A stretch of DNA of 64,000 nucleotides from positions 46,523,924-46,587,923 of the forward strand of contig OX393581.1 in NCBI GenBank assembly GCA_947652605.1, in the 5' to 3' direction. The translations under genes were made by a program, and so were the position numbers. The stretch's first letter is position 1; each line of letters starts with the position of its first letter. Shown here in pieces: positions 22,823 to 35,108 of this stretch. This stretch comes from Elmis aenea (Eukaryota > Arthropoda > Insecta > Coleoptera > Elmidae). The notes beneath the pieces were generated by a model. It was not told the DNA's origin. It saw only the letters and a program-made list of their open reading frames with translations, and did not search any database.

Positions 22823-23729
22823 CACTCCAGTGCTCGCGCGGGATACTATAGTATCCCAGTGATGTATTTCTGCAAATTTTTGTCAAATGGCACAATATTA
22901 TGCCTTCGTCATTTCAGTACCTTTTCATCTTGTAGACTTAGTTAGCCTTATTGCTTATCAGTGACCAGTGCTATAAAAGCTGACAACTTAAAAAAATACG
23001 CTTGGGATACCTGAGTATCCCGCGCGATCACTAACGTGATTTTTATTTTTATAGCTCGAGTTTTGTTCGTAAGGTATTTTTCATGTTATTTTTGTTTTTA
23101 CTATTATATTAATGCTTCCTTATTTGTATAAACGATTGTTATTGATAATTTGAAATCTTCAAAATAATATCTTCCGATTTGCACATTTTAAATTCCTACG
23201 TACGCATTTTTTTTGTTTGCAATTATATATTCATTTTCGTGAAACTTGACCATGCCCCAAAGTAAAAATCCAGAGCAGTGGTGTAAGTGGTTAGAGGAAA
23301 TTAAGGAGAACGAAGAATATATTGAAGACAGTGAAGATGAAGAATCCGAAGATGATTTGGAAGACTATGAAGACGAAGGAGAAAATCTTAGCGAACATGA
23401 ATCGGAAACAGAGCAAGACATCATTTCTGGTAGAAATAACGATTCATACAATGTAGATACTTACAAAGATGACTTCACTCACCGGAGAAAAAATGTTTTC
23501 AAAAAAATAAAAGAACAGCTGCACGTAATATAATCGCTGAATTGTCAGAAACCAGGAGTGAGGCGAAAAATGCGACTACCTATTTAGAAAACGCAACTTT
23601 TTTTTGGCATGCATTTCTGTCATAATTGTAATGTTCATGTTATATATTACAAACAATCAAAAATAATTTTTTAAAAGTCGTTAAAAACCATTATTGCGAG
23701 TGGGATACCATAGCGCGGACAACGGAGTG
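22823..23729 (+). mobile_element. Deleted piggyBac-like element
   Basis: TTAA at 22819-22822 is followed by CACTCCAGTGCTCGCGCGGG. The right end is the inverse of CACTCCGTTGTCCGCGCTAT followed by TTAA (23730-23733). The TTAA duplication and termini indicate piggyBac. Perfect palindrome GGGATACTATAGTATCCC at 22840-22857 and imperfect GGGATACCTGAGTATCCC at 23004-23021 lie inside the left end. GGGATACCATAG recurs at the right end. At 907 bp it retains only the transposase N-terminus. Confidence 0.88.
23246..23533 (+). pseudogene. Acidic N-terminus of piggyBac-like transposase
   Basis: A 95-codon open frame. Residues about 18-58 are strongly acidic (EYIEDSEDEESEDDLEDYED and similar), then NNDSYNVDTYKD and a basic end. 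An acidic, low-complexity N-terminal region precedes the DDE domain in piggyBac-like transposases. Its position just inside the left terminus of a TTAA-flanked element supports this. No DDE domain or zinc finger is left. On sequence alone the frame would be anonymous, so the assignment rests on context. Confidence 0.6.
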
Positions 23730-23733
23730 TTAA

Positions 23734-24933
23734 AGATAAAACAGTCTCAACTACTATAAGGTTACCAACAGTCCAAGCCGTAATTCCAGATTGTGAGGCT
23801 GGCTCCAGTGGTAACCCAACAATCCACAACTAAATATTACTTTTCGGGAGTAATATCCAGATAAAGGAAAAGTACGTTCTTTTTTACTCAATTTGAAAGA
23901 AGAAAGTTATAGAATAGGATTTCTAGAAGGGTGATTTAGCCAATATATAAAGTTAAGAGAGATGCGCACTTTTTTCAGGAAACCTGAATCTTGATTCTCA
24001 TATATCTCAAGTATTTAATTTTGTTGTAAGCAGTTTTGGTTATCACATTAAACAAAGCGTTCGTTATTAAGAGCAAGTTTGTAGACTGTGAACCATGGGC
24101 CACAAGAAGGATATAAATTGTTCAACTGAAATTAGCCCCCATTGTCGCTAAGACAAATTTGCATGCAAGTTCACGTTAAACGTAAAACTTTATTAGCATT
24201 GTCTACCCTGGTTGGCATCACATGTCAAGGCCCTCTAGATGGCGTAGACGACAAACAAGTTTTATGTCTTCGTAGCAGCTGCATATAGGTTACAAACTGC
24301 CGAAACTGTCGGACAACAGCGACTTACATATTGGATTACGTCAAATAAGAGAATGAAAAGAAAAGAGGGACTACATGCAATTGTTCTTTGATGATTGAAA
24401 AGGATCGCTGACACAAAGATCCGATTTGTTACAAATGGATTACTTTTTGAACCATTCTGGTTGTTGCAAAGCTTTTATAGATTCGTTTTGCTCAAAGCAT
24501 CAGAGCCAGTATTTGGTTACTACTTTTAATGTGCTTTTTATAATAGTTCCTCTTGAATGTTACCAGAGACTTTTAAAGAGGTTTTAAAATTCATCAACGT
24601 TAAATCCTTTTTAAATTTTACTTTGCTTGCATTGCTGTACTGTATACGGAGACTTGCAGATCGACTTTTTAATGTTGCAGAGTTGGCTTTAAAATGTTGC
24701 TTGACTTAAATCCTAGATACAACATCTTGCAATTTTAATTTATATGATTAACAAAATCAATGTTGCAAATATATAAATCACTAAAATTCAACAAAGTTAA
24801 TAAAATTATCTGTGGTTATCAATATTCAGCAAAAAAAATCAACAATAATCATTAAAAGTTTATTTAGTTTGCTATAACTTTTAAATTAGATTTAAAACGA
24901 TTTAAGTACATTTTCAAGGAAAAAATAGAACAG
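23734..24933. other. Unassigned interval
   Basis: No recognised element. 24090-24360 is less AT-biased than its surroundings but has stops in all frames and no similarity I can name. Confidence 0.35.
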
Positions 24934-24935
24934 TA

Positions 24936-25839
24936 GGGGAGACCGAGAATGAAATTAAGACGGGTCGGTTCTAACACGAGTAACAGTGCCTATATTTTCT
25001 TTAATTTTTGTTATATGTTTCCCTAAGCGCTTGTGCAATGTTCATTTACATCCACCTCCCTTCCTACATTGCTAGTTTTCATTTGCCATAGAGGTTAAGT
25101 TTTTGCTAGCCAGAGTCACTATTTTCCGCCTAAAAGTTACTACGTTATCTCACCGGTCGAGTGACTTTTAGGCGATCCCTAAAAGAGGAACAAAAAAGTA
25201 CCTAGATGATTATGTTCTAAATTTCGTTGGCTATTGGTGGATGCAATACAATTTGACGTTGGAATCGTGGTTAATTGGGGATTCCCGCCAATTTGTTTTC
25301 TGTACACTTGGGGTCAAAAGTAACAGTGTTACAACCAACCCCAATCAATGTTTTCACTTGCAAAGATTCACTCTTAGCACATAATTGATAGTTTTCTTCG
25401 TAGATGAGAACATACTAAACTTGTCGGATTAATTTTCCAATTTTTTGTATCTTTTTGTTTCACATTTTTGAATATTGATAATGTTCACTTATCATTTTCT
25501 GTTGCACCAGAAATATTTTTTTAATTTTTTCATTTTGCAAATGTGTAAGTATTTGGAATCAAATATTAATTTTGTTGATGAATACTAATATTTTTACCCA
25601 CTACTTATGGGCTGTGTAAATTACTTTCCCGTTACAACTTACCCCGATCATTGTTACTGTTGGCCCCAACGTTGAGGTTGGAAGTAACAGCTGTCTTACC
25701 AAAGATATGAAATAATTATCTTGGAAGGAAGACAAATGTCCAATCTATCATTAAATCAATTTGGATGTAAAAAACTTGTTATACTCTATGAGAAATTAAA
25801 TAAAAACAAAAAAAATTTACTTTCATCCCCGGTCTCCCA
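24936..25839. mobile_element. GGGGAGACCGA-ended element, copy 2
   Basis: It begins GGGGAGACCGAGAATGAAAT and ends TTTCATCCCCGGTCTCCCA, with TA at each side. It is an inverted relative of 16278-17599 without that copy's secondary insertion, so it gives the cleaner view of this 0.9-kb non-coding family. Confidence 0.85.
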
Positions 25840-25841
25840 TA

Positions 25842-27959
25842 CGTAATTCTTTTTTAAGGCTATTTTTACTTATAAATTAAATGTTACCTTATTATAACAT
25901 TCTGTAATCGTTTGTGAGTTACTTTTGAAAAAATATCAGACAAATTAATCTGTTATTTTTAAACTTAAGCATAATTACGAATAAAGTGTGCAAATTTGAG
26001 TTATAAAAAAAAAAACACAAAACATTCTCAAAGAACGTTGCAAAAAATCATATTTTTAAAGCAATTAGATTCTTCTACAAGTATTTATAATCAAATACAT
26101 TTAAACGTTTGAAAATCTACCATAACTAACTAAAGTACCAAATATTAAAAACAATTTACCTGTTACAATCAAAGTTACAAATATGATAATGATTGTATCT
26201 CAGAATCGTACTACAAAACAATTTATAACGTTGAAAAAATACGTTATATTTGTTAATGACAAAATCCATACTAGCTGCGTTAGTTACTTCAAAAACTGTT
26301 TGGTCTTGGAAGGGATCAAGTCAGTCAGCTTAAATAAGCCTAGAAGATTGAGGAGGCTCTGGATCACATACTTTTTACAAAAGTGAGCATTAAAATACGA
26401 CTAAACAGCGAACTTAAGAAGATTGTCTTTAATAAACAAACTACTACATTAAATTATATTTATATGGTTAGTATATTTTACATTAATTTATCAATTTTTT
26501 TGACAAATCTTACTATAAACGACATTGACACACAAATTATTGTTGTTGATGTGACGATTGTCATTTTCATCTTAAGTAATGTCGTTCTATCTGTTTGTTA
26601 AAATGTTTTTTTCCAAAATATTCTTTAGAATTAGTTTTTTTTTGCTTTAAGTTTAAAATAAATTCAATAAAAAAAAGTCAGTGTATGTTAAATGCAACTC
26701 ATTTAGAAACTAATGGAAATTGCTTTACAACAAAATATATTTAATTATTAATATCACGCGCAAACCTGCTTTATCTTTAAAAATATACTTACCACCTTGT
26801 TACTTATATCATTGTGATAAGAACTACGGATAAAATCAACTCTTCGTGTTGTTGGCATCTACTGCTAACAACTGGCTTATATACACAATAGGCAGCTTCA
26901 AATAATAATAATAACGACAGTCAGTTAAACGCGAAAAAAGTTGCCTAGTCAGCAAAACAATATTTTCCAAAAACAGCAAGAAATTCTAAGTAAAACTGCA
27001 GCAAACTAATTCCATAATATATAATAAGTTTCTTGGCGGTTTTCAAATTACATTAAATAATGTTGATTGCAGTTTTTTTTTATATAAAAGAATTAAATTG
27101 TAGTAAAAATCAAAACAAAATACATTAAACCCTACTCACATTTTCTTTAAAAACTGAAAAACATACGAACCATTCCAAAGTTTCAAGCAATTATTTTGTG
27201 CAAAATTTTATATATACAGTTTTAGGGTGGGTGGAGTTATAATGCATCTATTTTTGTGACAGTTCAATTAATTTTTAATACACTTGAATTATTATTAAAG
27301 AGATCGATTCATTGTTTCGCTGCAGGTACTAAGGGAGCATTAATTTGATCCCATTTGGCAGCGTTTGAAAAATTCTCGCATCAATCATGAGTTCAAATTT
27401 TCACGGAATTGTCGATTTACATATCATACTTCATAATTATGTCAAAAGCATACCAACAATGTTTAGTGTTTGTGCTACAAGAAACGCAAAAAAGTTCTTG
27501 TGCATTTGCTGCTTTGAAAATAAATTTCTATTCGTATTCCTAAACAATGAGTCTATAAATACAAAAATCTGAATTTCAAAATTATCTACAAATAAACAGT
27601 CTGTTCTACAAAAAGGGCTCATCGCGACTTCAATTGTAATTTAACCATTAACAAACCATATAGGTATATTATTAAATGGGACAGTCTTAGCTACAGTTTG
27701 GTGAAAAAAAATCTGTTTTAAACACCTGCATTTTTTTTTGACATCACCGACATTTTTTTTAATTGGTTGGTATAATTTTCAACAGTCTAGACTTTTAGTA
27801 CTGTTTGTAAAAAATGCAAAAATCTAGTTTGAGTTAGTAGGCCATTTATTCAAAATTCTGTTAAAAAAATAATTACTTATAATTCAAAAAACCTTAAAAA
27901 GACTTGCTTAATGAGAAGACGATGCCAGTTATGCATGGACAATGGCTCACAGTTTGAGC
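25842..27959. other. Unassigned AT-rich interval
   Basis: Long stretch of very AT-rich DNA with short homopolymers. The short open frames (26183-26386, 26383-26601, 27387-27572) show no domain and have the composition expected of chance. Confidence 0.4.
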
Positions 27960-28930
27960 AAAATTGAGATCTACATTGACCATGGAGAGTGGACTACACT
28001 TTAAACGCATATTATAATTTACATTCAAAGGTAACCGAAAAATCACAAATTATTATTATAATACAACACTGTAACATTCACAAACGCCAGACTAGGAACA
28101 AAGACGACTTTAGGCTACCGAAAGTAATGCAAACCAATACACACAACGTCTCGTACAGGGTGGTCCAAATTCGATGGGATTGCATGGGTATCTCGCTTAA
28201 TAGGCAAGATAGAGAAACGGTTAACTTACCAAAAATGTGCAGTTTTTTGAGACAAACTCAGAACAGTTGTCATATATATTCTATCATTTTCTGTTCTTCT
28301 TGATTTTTTTTGTTTCCACAGCCTACTTTATATTTTTCATCTTTAAAAAAATTGAAAAACCTTCTTTACTTGTGTATTATTGAAAATAAATACATCAACC
28401 CTTGTATATTTAAAATGAGAAAAAAATAAGGAATTTAAATAGGCCATAGCCAACCATAACTTCTATTTAAAAAAAAAGGTAAGTTTGTGTCATAACTTTT
28501 AAACGACGAGGGTAAAATTTTTTTTTTTAGTGTAATCAACTTAACATAGAAATATCTAAAAATACAGTTTATAAACTTTTTTGATATTTACAACAATAAC
28601 GGAGATATGACACCTTATTAATATGACTATAAAACTGTTTTCCTCTAATATCTCAAAAACTGGAAATGATAGAATATTTCTGAAAACGGTTCTGAGTATG
28701 TCCCAAAAAACTGCCCATTTTTGATAACTCAACTGTTTCTCTATCTTGGCTATTAAGCGAGATACCCATGCAATCCCATCAAATTTGGACCACCCTGTAC
28801 TACAAAGGGCTCAAGATTTTTAAGGAATTACCGGTTGAAATTAAACAAACTACGTAAGTATCAAATTTTTTTAAAAATGATGTGTAGAATAAGTGAAAAA
28901 TAATGTTAAGATTTAATAGTTTAGGGATAT
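27960..28930 (+). pseudogene. CR1/L2-like LINE C-terminus, split by a MITE
   Basis: Before the insertion the frame reads KRQTRNKDDFRLPKVMQTNT HNVS (about 28079-28153). After it the frame resumes YYKGLKIFKELPVEIKQTT (28799-28855). Joined across the TA duplication this matches the 'TR....F.LP.....T...S..Y.G.KLFN.LP.EIK' C-terminus of CR1/L2-like LINE proteins. A stop and FFKNDV follow. The upstream reverse transcriptase is absent. The two parts are shown separately; the element is dead. Confidence 0.72.
28156..28797. mobile_element. MITE with CAGGGTGGTCCAAATT ends, copy 1
   Basis: The left end is CAGGGTGGTCCAAATTCGAT and the right end is the inverse (ATCAAATTTGGACCACCCTG), with TA duplicated at 28154-28155 and 28798-28799. 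Inverted homology covers GGGATTGCATGGGTATCTCG and beyond into the GTTTCTCTATCTTG block. 642 bp, non-coding; it splits a LINE coding region. Confidence 0.9.
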
Positions 28931-29670
28931 GTACAAATAAATATAAGCAGGATTAATATTATGATGTAAAATTATCTAAAAGCAAAATAAAAATTTCTTA
29001 TTATGAATGTAAAAATATCTTAAATTAATTAGCTTTTTCTGTGTTCAATTATATACAGATAGTCTATTTATGTGAGTTTTGTTTTATTTTTCACTTGCCA
29101 CTTTGATTAAACTTAATAAATACAATAATATTGTAACAACTTCCTTATTTTTAAAGATAAATTAACAACCCATACATCAATAAAATGAGAAAAAAATTAT
29201 ACTTCCAATGGTGTCACAGTCAACTACACCCTCTAATTAAAATAAGAAAGTTAATATTAAAACAACAAAAACAAGTGAAGATAGATAAAAGTTATTGATG
29301 AAATTCAAATATACAGAAAAAAGTGTCCTCGTTATGTCAAAAAATATTTTGAGTACGATTTCAAATAAGCAAGTTAAAAGCAAAATACGAAAAGGTCATT
29401 TTTTTTGTTTTTTATCAATAGCGAAGAAACCATAAATTTTTTCAAAGATTTTTCTTCATAAAACAGTTGCTCGTAAATCATAGATCATTTTGACTCATTT
29501 AACCAACTCTGTATCTCTTACCGGTTACTAGATCCCCATGTTGTTCACTATAACTGAGACACCCTGTATATGATTATTCACGTAACGTTATATAACGTAA
29601 TAAAACATAACCATTCATTTTTTTTAATGTTATTTATATCGTTATGTAACGATAAAAAAATAACGTTATA
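28931..29670. other. Unassigned AT-rich interval
   Basis: Holds TATAACTGAGACACCCTGTA ending at 29571, a right-end MITE motif without a visible left partner. TAACGTTATATAACGTAA-type palindromic sequence follows at about 29582-29668. Confidence 0.35.
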
Positions 29671-29707
29671 CAGGGATGAAATAACGTTTTACGTTATTTC
29701 ATTCCTG
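29671..29707. repeat. 37-bp inverted repeat of transposon-end type
   Basis: CAGGGATGAAATAACG and, inverted, CAGGAATGAAATAACG face each other across a 5-bp centre. The motif looks like two hAT-type ends with nothing between. No 8-bp flanking duplication. Confidence 0.5.
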
Positions 29708-31243
29708 ATGGAAAGAACAAACTATATTCGTTTTCTAATTTCTTTTCCGGTTTTAAGTTAAACAGGCAAAATTTGTGATCGTTATTTATTACCGTTGTGC
29801 TTTCAGAATTTTGGTTTGTATTTTATTCCCTGCCATTGATTTTATTGGAAATTTTAGGCAATAATTAGGTATTCAAATTGACATCACGCACGATAGAAAT
29901 ATAATTTTCAAAACACAGCTTGCGGTAATTGTATCACGTATACAATGCTTGATTGATGACGATTGATTTATCTGCGGAACGAATTATAATTAAAAATTAC
30001 TATGGATAATGACGGGTGCTCCTAAAATGGTAAATAAAACCGTAAAAGCGCTTGTTAAGAAACTTGGCTCTTAAAACTAAAAAACTTACGAACAAAAACA
30101 AAGACTGATTTAATATTTTCAGTTGAAATATTTCCACACCAAATCACGACCAAAATAGTGAAACTGTCAAATCACAAAAACTTTTAAATGTATAATAAAA
30201 TATCAAAAGTTCTTCAGTCGTAGTGGCTTTGAAAGTTATATAGTGTGTTACAATTTGAACATACATCGAGATCTTAGAAAGTATAATAGTTACAAAGTAA
30301 GTTGAACAGGAAAAAGGTTTTCCTGCGACTTAATGCTACACTTACAAGTTGCTTCAGTTAACCAACTTTTGCAACATTGTGTACCTAAAGATAAATGTTC
30401 AAAAATATATAATTTCATTTAAAAAACTAAAGCTTGAAATAAGACTCTTTCTTCCAATTAAAAAACAGAATACAACACTGATAGACCTTGTGAAATATAA
30501 CACATAATATTTATAAACATAGGAATGTCATAACTTTATAATCAAACTTTTCTATTAAATTATGATGTACCACAACTTTAATAAAAAAAAGGTACTACAC
30601 GTTATATTGTAGCGTCTTCAGACGCCCAAAGACCACTTTGAATTTGCAAAAGTTTGACAGAGTAGCAAATCATAGCAGTATATACCAGGTTTGAATTTCT
30701 GGTTTAAACATGGGTATCTCGCCTATTATAATAGCTGGAGTATTGGTTTTTATTTGGCAAAGTTGCTAAATTCGGTACTCATTAATCTTTCGAGGAGAAA
30801 TTGGAAATATCTCAAACTATCCGAGAATGTTAGGAAAAACCGTAAATTACGAATTTTGAAAAGCGTCTTTAACTCCTTTGGAGTTTACAAAATTTCAAAT
30901 GACTAAAAACATTGCCCCACCAACTATTTAAGCCGAATCAATAATTTGTTCCAGTTGGATTCGTTTTTATTTTATGACAAGTAACTATATTTTTTCTTAT
31001 AGACGCAATTTAGCTATTTACATAATCAAATAAAAAACGAATTGCCCTAGAAAAAATTAGTAGGCAAGTTGTAATATCTTCTAAAACCTATTTTCATAGT
31101 GGGTATTGTGTAATAGCCATTGATGCCAATTTAAAAAAAAAACATGTTAAATTAAACAAAAAAGATAGCCAATTTGGTTCCAAATCGCCAAAACTTGCAA
31201 CCCTGCTTGCATTTGATTACAGTGCATTGCAAGCCGATGTAAT
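29708..31243. other. Unassigned AT-rich interval
   Basis: 30690-30905 contains CATGGGTATCTCGCCTATTA, similar to the inner TIR of the CAGGGTGGTCC MITE, so a divergent relative may lie here. Nothing else is recognised. Confidence 0.3.
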
Positions 31244-31245
31244 GT

Positions 31246-31868
31246 ACAGGGTGGTCCAAATTCGATGGGATTACATGGGCATCTCGCTTAATAGTCAATA
31301 TAGAGAAACGGTTAATGTACCAAAAATGTGCAGTTTTTTGGGACAAACTCAGAATTGTTGTCAAATATATTCTATCTTTTCCGATTTTCCTTTGTTTTTA
31401 CAACCTGCTTTTTGTTTCTCATCTTTAAAAAATTTTAAAAACCTTTGTAACTTGCGTATTATTGAAAATAAATACATCAACACTAATATATTTGGAAAGG
31501 GAAAAAATAAGGAATTTAAATAGATCATAGCTAACTATAGCTTCCATTTAAAAAAAGGTGAGTTTGTGTCATACCTTTTTAACGGCGAGCGTAAAATATT
31601 TTTTTTAGTACCTAACTACCTACTATCAAAATCTACATAAAAATAATCTTTATAAACTTTTTCGATATTTAAAACAATAAAGGAGATATGACACATTATA
31701 AATATAACAAAAAAACAGTTTTTTATTAATAATTCAAAAACCGGAAATGATATAATATTTTTGAAAACTGTTCTGAGTTTGTTCTAAAAAAACTGCACAT
31801 TTGTAGTAATTTAACCGTTTCTCTATCTTGACTATTAAGCGAGATACCCATTGTAGTCCCATCGAATT
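31246..31868. mobile_element. MITE with CAGGGTGGTCCAAATT ends, copy 2
   Basis: It matches copy 1 from the first base (CAGGGTGGTCCAAATTCGAT, TA before it) through the inner blocks. It stops at about 31868 after GTCCCATCGAATT, lacking the last roughly 12 bases (GGACCACCCTG) of the right end. The right-hand truncation would prevent mobilisation. Confidence 0.85.
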
Positions 31869-32584
31869 AATTAGATTAAAAATTATATCAGATACAACGC
31901 ATCAAAATTTAATACGAGCTATCAATATCAGTTAACAGTATTATTATTAAGTATTATGAATGTCCAGAATTATTGCCATCTACATACATATCGGACTTCA
32001 AACGATAAATATGCTTTTGTGAAGCGTTTCTAGAATTTTAAATTTTTATAAGCATACAGAAGCAACATTGGCACCTTTGTATCTTTAACTGGCAAGAAGG
32101 CAAAGTCTGCTGCCACCATCATTTCACTGAAAATCTTATAAAGAACACGGAAACGGTCGAGGTATCGCTTAAACTTCCTACGCCCTGCAACGGAAGAAGC
32201 TAAAACTTTTAGATGACACTTTTACCAAGAAACTTTAAGTTTCGTCTAAAATTCATTGCGTATTCGCAAAAACAAAATTTAAAATTTTGTTGCATAGACT
32301 TTCACGTAGGCGTTATACGTTTAAATACAAATATGTAACTTTTAAGATATTTTTAACACTTTTATATCGTGATTTTAAACAAATTCAAACAATTTTTAAC
32401 TGAATAATTAAAAATATATAGTAATTACTTTATTGAACTATACATTTATTTAACATAATAAGCCAAAGTAACAGATTTTAAACTAATAAGGAAAATATTC
32501 ACAGTGCATGTGTAAAGCCCGTGTGACACGGTATAGTTTTCTATATAGAAAACGATATAGAATATCTTATATAGTTTTTCTTGT
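31869..32584. other. Unassigned AT-rich interval up to assembly gap
   Basis: No element recognised. 32530-32584 is rich in TATAGTTTTCTATATAGAAAAC-like palindromic AT sequence, adjacent to the run of N. Confidence 0.35.
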
Positions 32585-32784
32585 NNNNNNNNNNNNNNNN
32601 NNNNNNNNNNNNNNNNNNNNNNNNNNNNNNNNNNNNNNNNNNNNNNNNNNNNNNNNNNNNNNNNNNNNNNNNNNNNNNNNNNNNNNNNNNNNNNNNNNNN
32701 NNNNNNNNNNNNNNNNNNNNNNNNNNNNNNNNNNNNNNNNNNNNNNNNNNNNNNNNNNNNNNNNNNNNNNNNNNNNNNNNNNNN
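32585..32784. other. Assembly gap (200 N)
   Basis: Exactly 200 unknown bases. The round number suggests a scaffold spacer of unmeasured or estimated size. Open frames crossing it are meaningless. Confidence 0.99.
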
Positions 32785-32945
32785 AAAAAAACTATATTTC
32801 GAAAATTAAAAAAGATATCAAAAATCTGTTTACGACAATAAATTCCTCTCGAAAAAAGAAATCGAGATTACGTACTTAGTTTTTTTTAAATCTCTGATAA
32901 CCGAGATACCCCCCCTGTATGGGCATCGAAAATACGCCACCCTCA
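32785..32945. repeat. Dispersed repeat end, relative of 50455-50603 and 63930-64000
   Basis: ATATTTCGAAAATTAAAAAA, ATATCAAAAATCTGT, TTCCTCTCGAAAAAAG, ACTTAGTTTTTTT and GGGCATCGAAAATACGCCAC occur in the same order at 50460-50603. The last 70 bases of the window carry part of it inverted. The right end, CCACCCTGTA in the 50-kb copy, marks a CAGGGTGG-type MITE. Confidence 0.75.
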
Positions 32946-33239
32946 ACATAGACCGTATCAATCAATTCTTTTTTTGGAAAATTCATATTGCATATGTTAT
33001 ACTCATTTATTTATGTTTTAACAATTGACAACAATTTACTCTGACATTTGTTACTACAGAAATTATTGTTTCTATTGTCAAAGTCGGGGCCTACTCCGAG
33101 AAAACTAGGAAATTCCTACACAACGCTTATAAGAATAAGTAAAATGTAAATATCACAGAAAATATTCATTTTAGGTATAGGTAAGTATTAAGAAAAGTTG
33201 AAAAAAAACAAAAATGCAACAAAATGACCTAATAATATA
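32946..33239. other. Unassigned AT-rich interval
   Basis: Nothing recognised. Confidence 0.3.
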
Positions 33240-33745
33240 CAGGGTGTTCCATTTGAAAAAATAAAGTTATTGATGTTTGAAAATTGGGAAGTTGGCACAT
33301 CTATAAGAAACACCCTGTATAATATAAATTAATTTTGATGTATTTAGACTATGACTACACCTTTTGACTTTGTATGTGCAAAATATCATTTGCCAATTAT
33401 TACTCATAACGTTGTGCTCTTGGCAAGTATTGTACCCTGTTTTTCTGGAAATTCAAAGATTTTTTAAGATAAATTGGCAACGTCGCAAAAAAATTAAAAA
33501 ACAAAATACTGTCATATGGAGATTTTCTTGCTGAATTCGATTATGCAAAAATATACTGGGTGTTCAATTTAAAAAAAATACCTTTAGTGACGTCCCACTT
33601 TTATGAAACACCCTGTATACTTGAAAATAATTTTAAAACATGCACCTCTAGAAATACTATAAGTTTTAATAAAAACTTTTTTTTATTAAGTTGACATTAA
33701 GGGCAATAATGGACTTTATCGCACTAATGGCGCACCCTGTATGTG
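33240..33745. repeat. Composite repeat of short CAGGGTGTTC inverted-repeat units, copy 1
   Basis: A 78-bp unit (33240-33317) and a 60-bp unit (33556-33615) each begin CWGGGTGTTC and end AACACCCTG between TA dinucleotides. A further CACCCTGTA end follows near 33735. The same order, 77-bp unit then 60-bp unit then a CCC-TGTAT end, occurs at 61480-61925, with recognisable spacer similarity (ATTACTCAT...GTTCTT-like). These therefore look like parts of one composite repeat rather than independent insertions. Confidence 0.7.
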
Positions 33746-35107
33746 GGTATGTGGGTATCTGGACTTTTAAAATTATTTTGTGCAAAATTCGCAATAACAT
33801 AAAAATTATTTTCACTCCCTCCCACCCCAAATTTATCAAAAAATATTCCGGAAGATAAAAAGCACGGTTCTATAAAAGTCAGTTATATGTTGATTACATC
33901 GTAGCGCCATTTTACCGAGAAAATGCAAAACTTTAGTAGAAAATGATGTTCAATTTAAAAGCTTTTGTATGCATGCATCGATGTAATTTAATGTTCACGT
34001 CATTTATACTAGGATGGAAAGCTTTTAACTCATTGAAGGTTAGTTTAACATTGACGAAGATGTGACAGCACGTCATCTGATAGGTGTGAATTTCATTAAA
34101 TAAAAAATATCGCTAGATAACAAGAATAAAAATAAATTGCTCGTAAAATATATATCGTGCATATCGATATATCGATTTACTAATGCACTTTGTATACTTA
34201 TTATCAGAATAAAACTCGAACATGATAGAACGGATTTAGAAAGTAAAGTGAAATTTTGTTTTAATATTACATAACAACTATGCCATTGAATTAACTATTT
34301 TTAAATTGTTTACAAATCGAAAACATGTTTATAGAGAGCACGCGCCACTTGTGTCTGGAGTAAGACACTAATTGGACGCCAGACAAGCAAATAAGAATCG
34401 AAAGAGTTTGGTATTCGACATAAAATCTATTTAATTGGATATCAGAGTAACGGCTTGAAACAGAAATTTCTGGATATTTTGTTATGTCGAGCTTTACGAA
34501 ACTCAACCGTATAAAATGTGCCAAACACTTAAATAGCATAGAAAAAAACACAAGTTGGCAGTTTGGTTAGAAATGCACTTTAATTTCTTTATTATTTTAT
34601 ACCATCAGTTTCTATACATGCCATATCATTGGACACATAGTAATTCGGCATTCTACAGAATGGCTAAGCTCCTAGGCATTCTGTATAATGCGTCACGTCA
34701 AGAATACATTTATAAAAAGCTTCAAACCCCCTCTAAACCTGACCCTCATTCATTTGGTCATCAATTGAGGGTCAGATGAAAGGTTGGTTAAAATTTTATT
34801 TTAATACATTGCAAGAAATAAAATGGAATACCAGATTATACACTTTGCCGCTAATACATACATCGACAGTTTCTGGAAAGGTCCAGAGACTAAAGGTTTT
34901 ATCTAGTATACACTAGAACTAGAAGGTACGCGGAAACGTAGCAGCGCCACCTGTGCGCACTTATTGAGAGGGTACGCTTTCCTGGTTAATAGCTGGCGCA
35001 AAAGTTGCCACACCCGATTTTGTGCTTTCTGTGCTAAATAATTTGTTAAACATGAGACAAAGCAAACGAAGATATCGTTGTAATTAATTTATAATAAAAA
35101 TGTAGGT
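33746..35107. other. Unassigned interval with a 60-bp repeat
   Basis: About 34730-34790 (GAGGGTCAGATGAAAGG, then TTGGTTAAA) resembles part of the insertion at 16670-17063. The rest shows no recognised element; open frames at 34291-34551 and 34555-34779 have no domain. Confidence 0.35.
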
Positions 35108-35108
35108 A

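Noticed and set aside
24090..24360. Possible degenerate transposase N-terminus (MGHKKD... at about 24094)
   Set aside because: Stops break every frame and I could not find a convincing motif beyond the first few residues.
32508..32879. Open frames spanning the gap
   Set aside because: They consist mainly of unknown bases.
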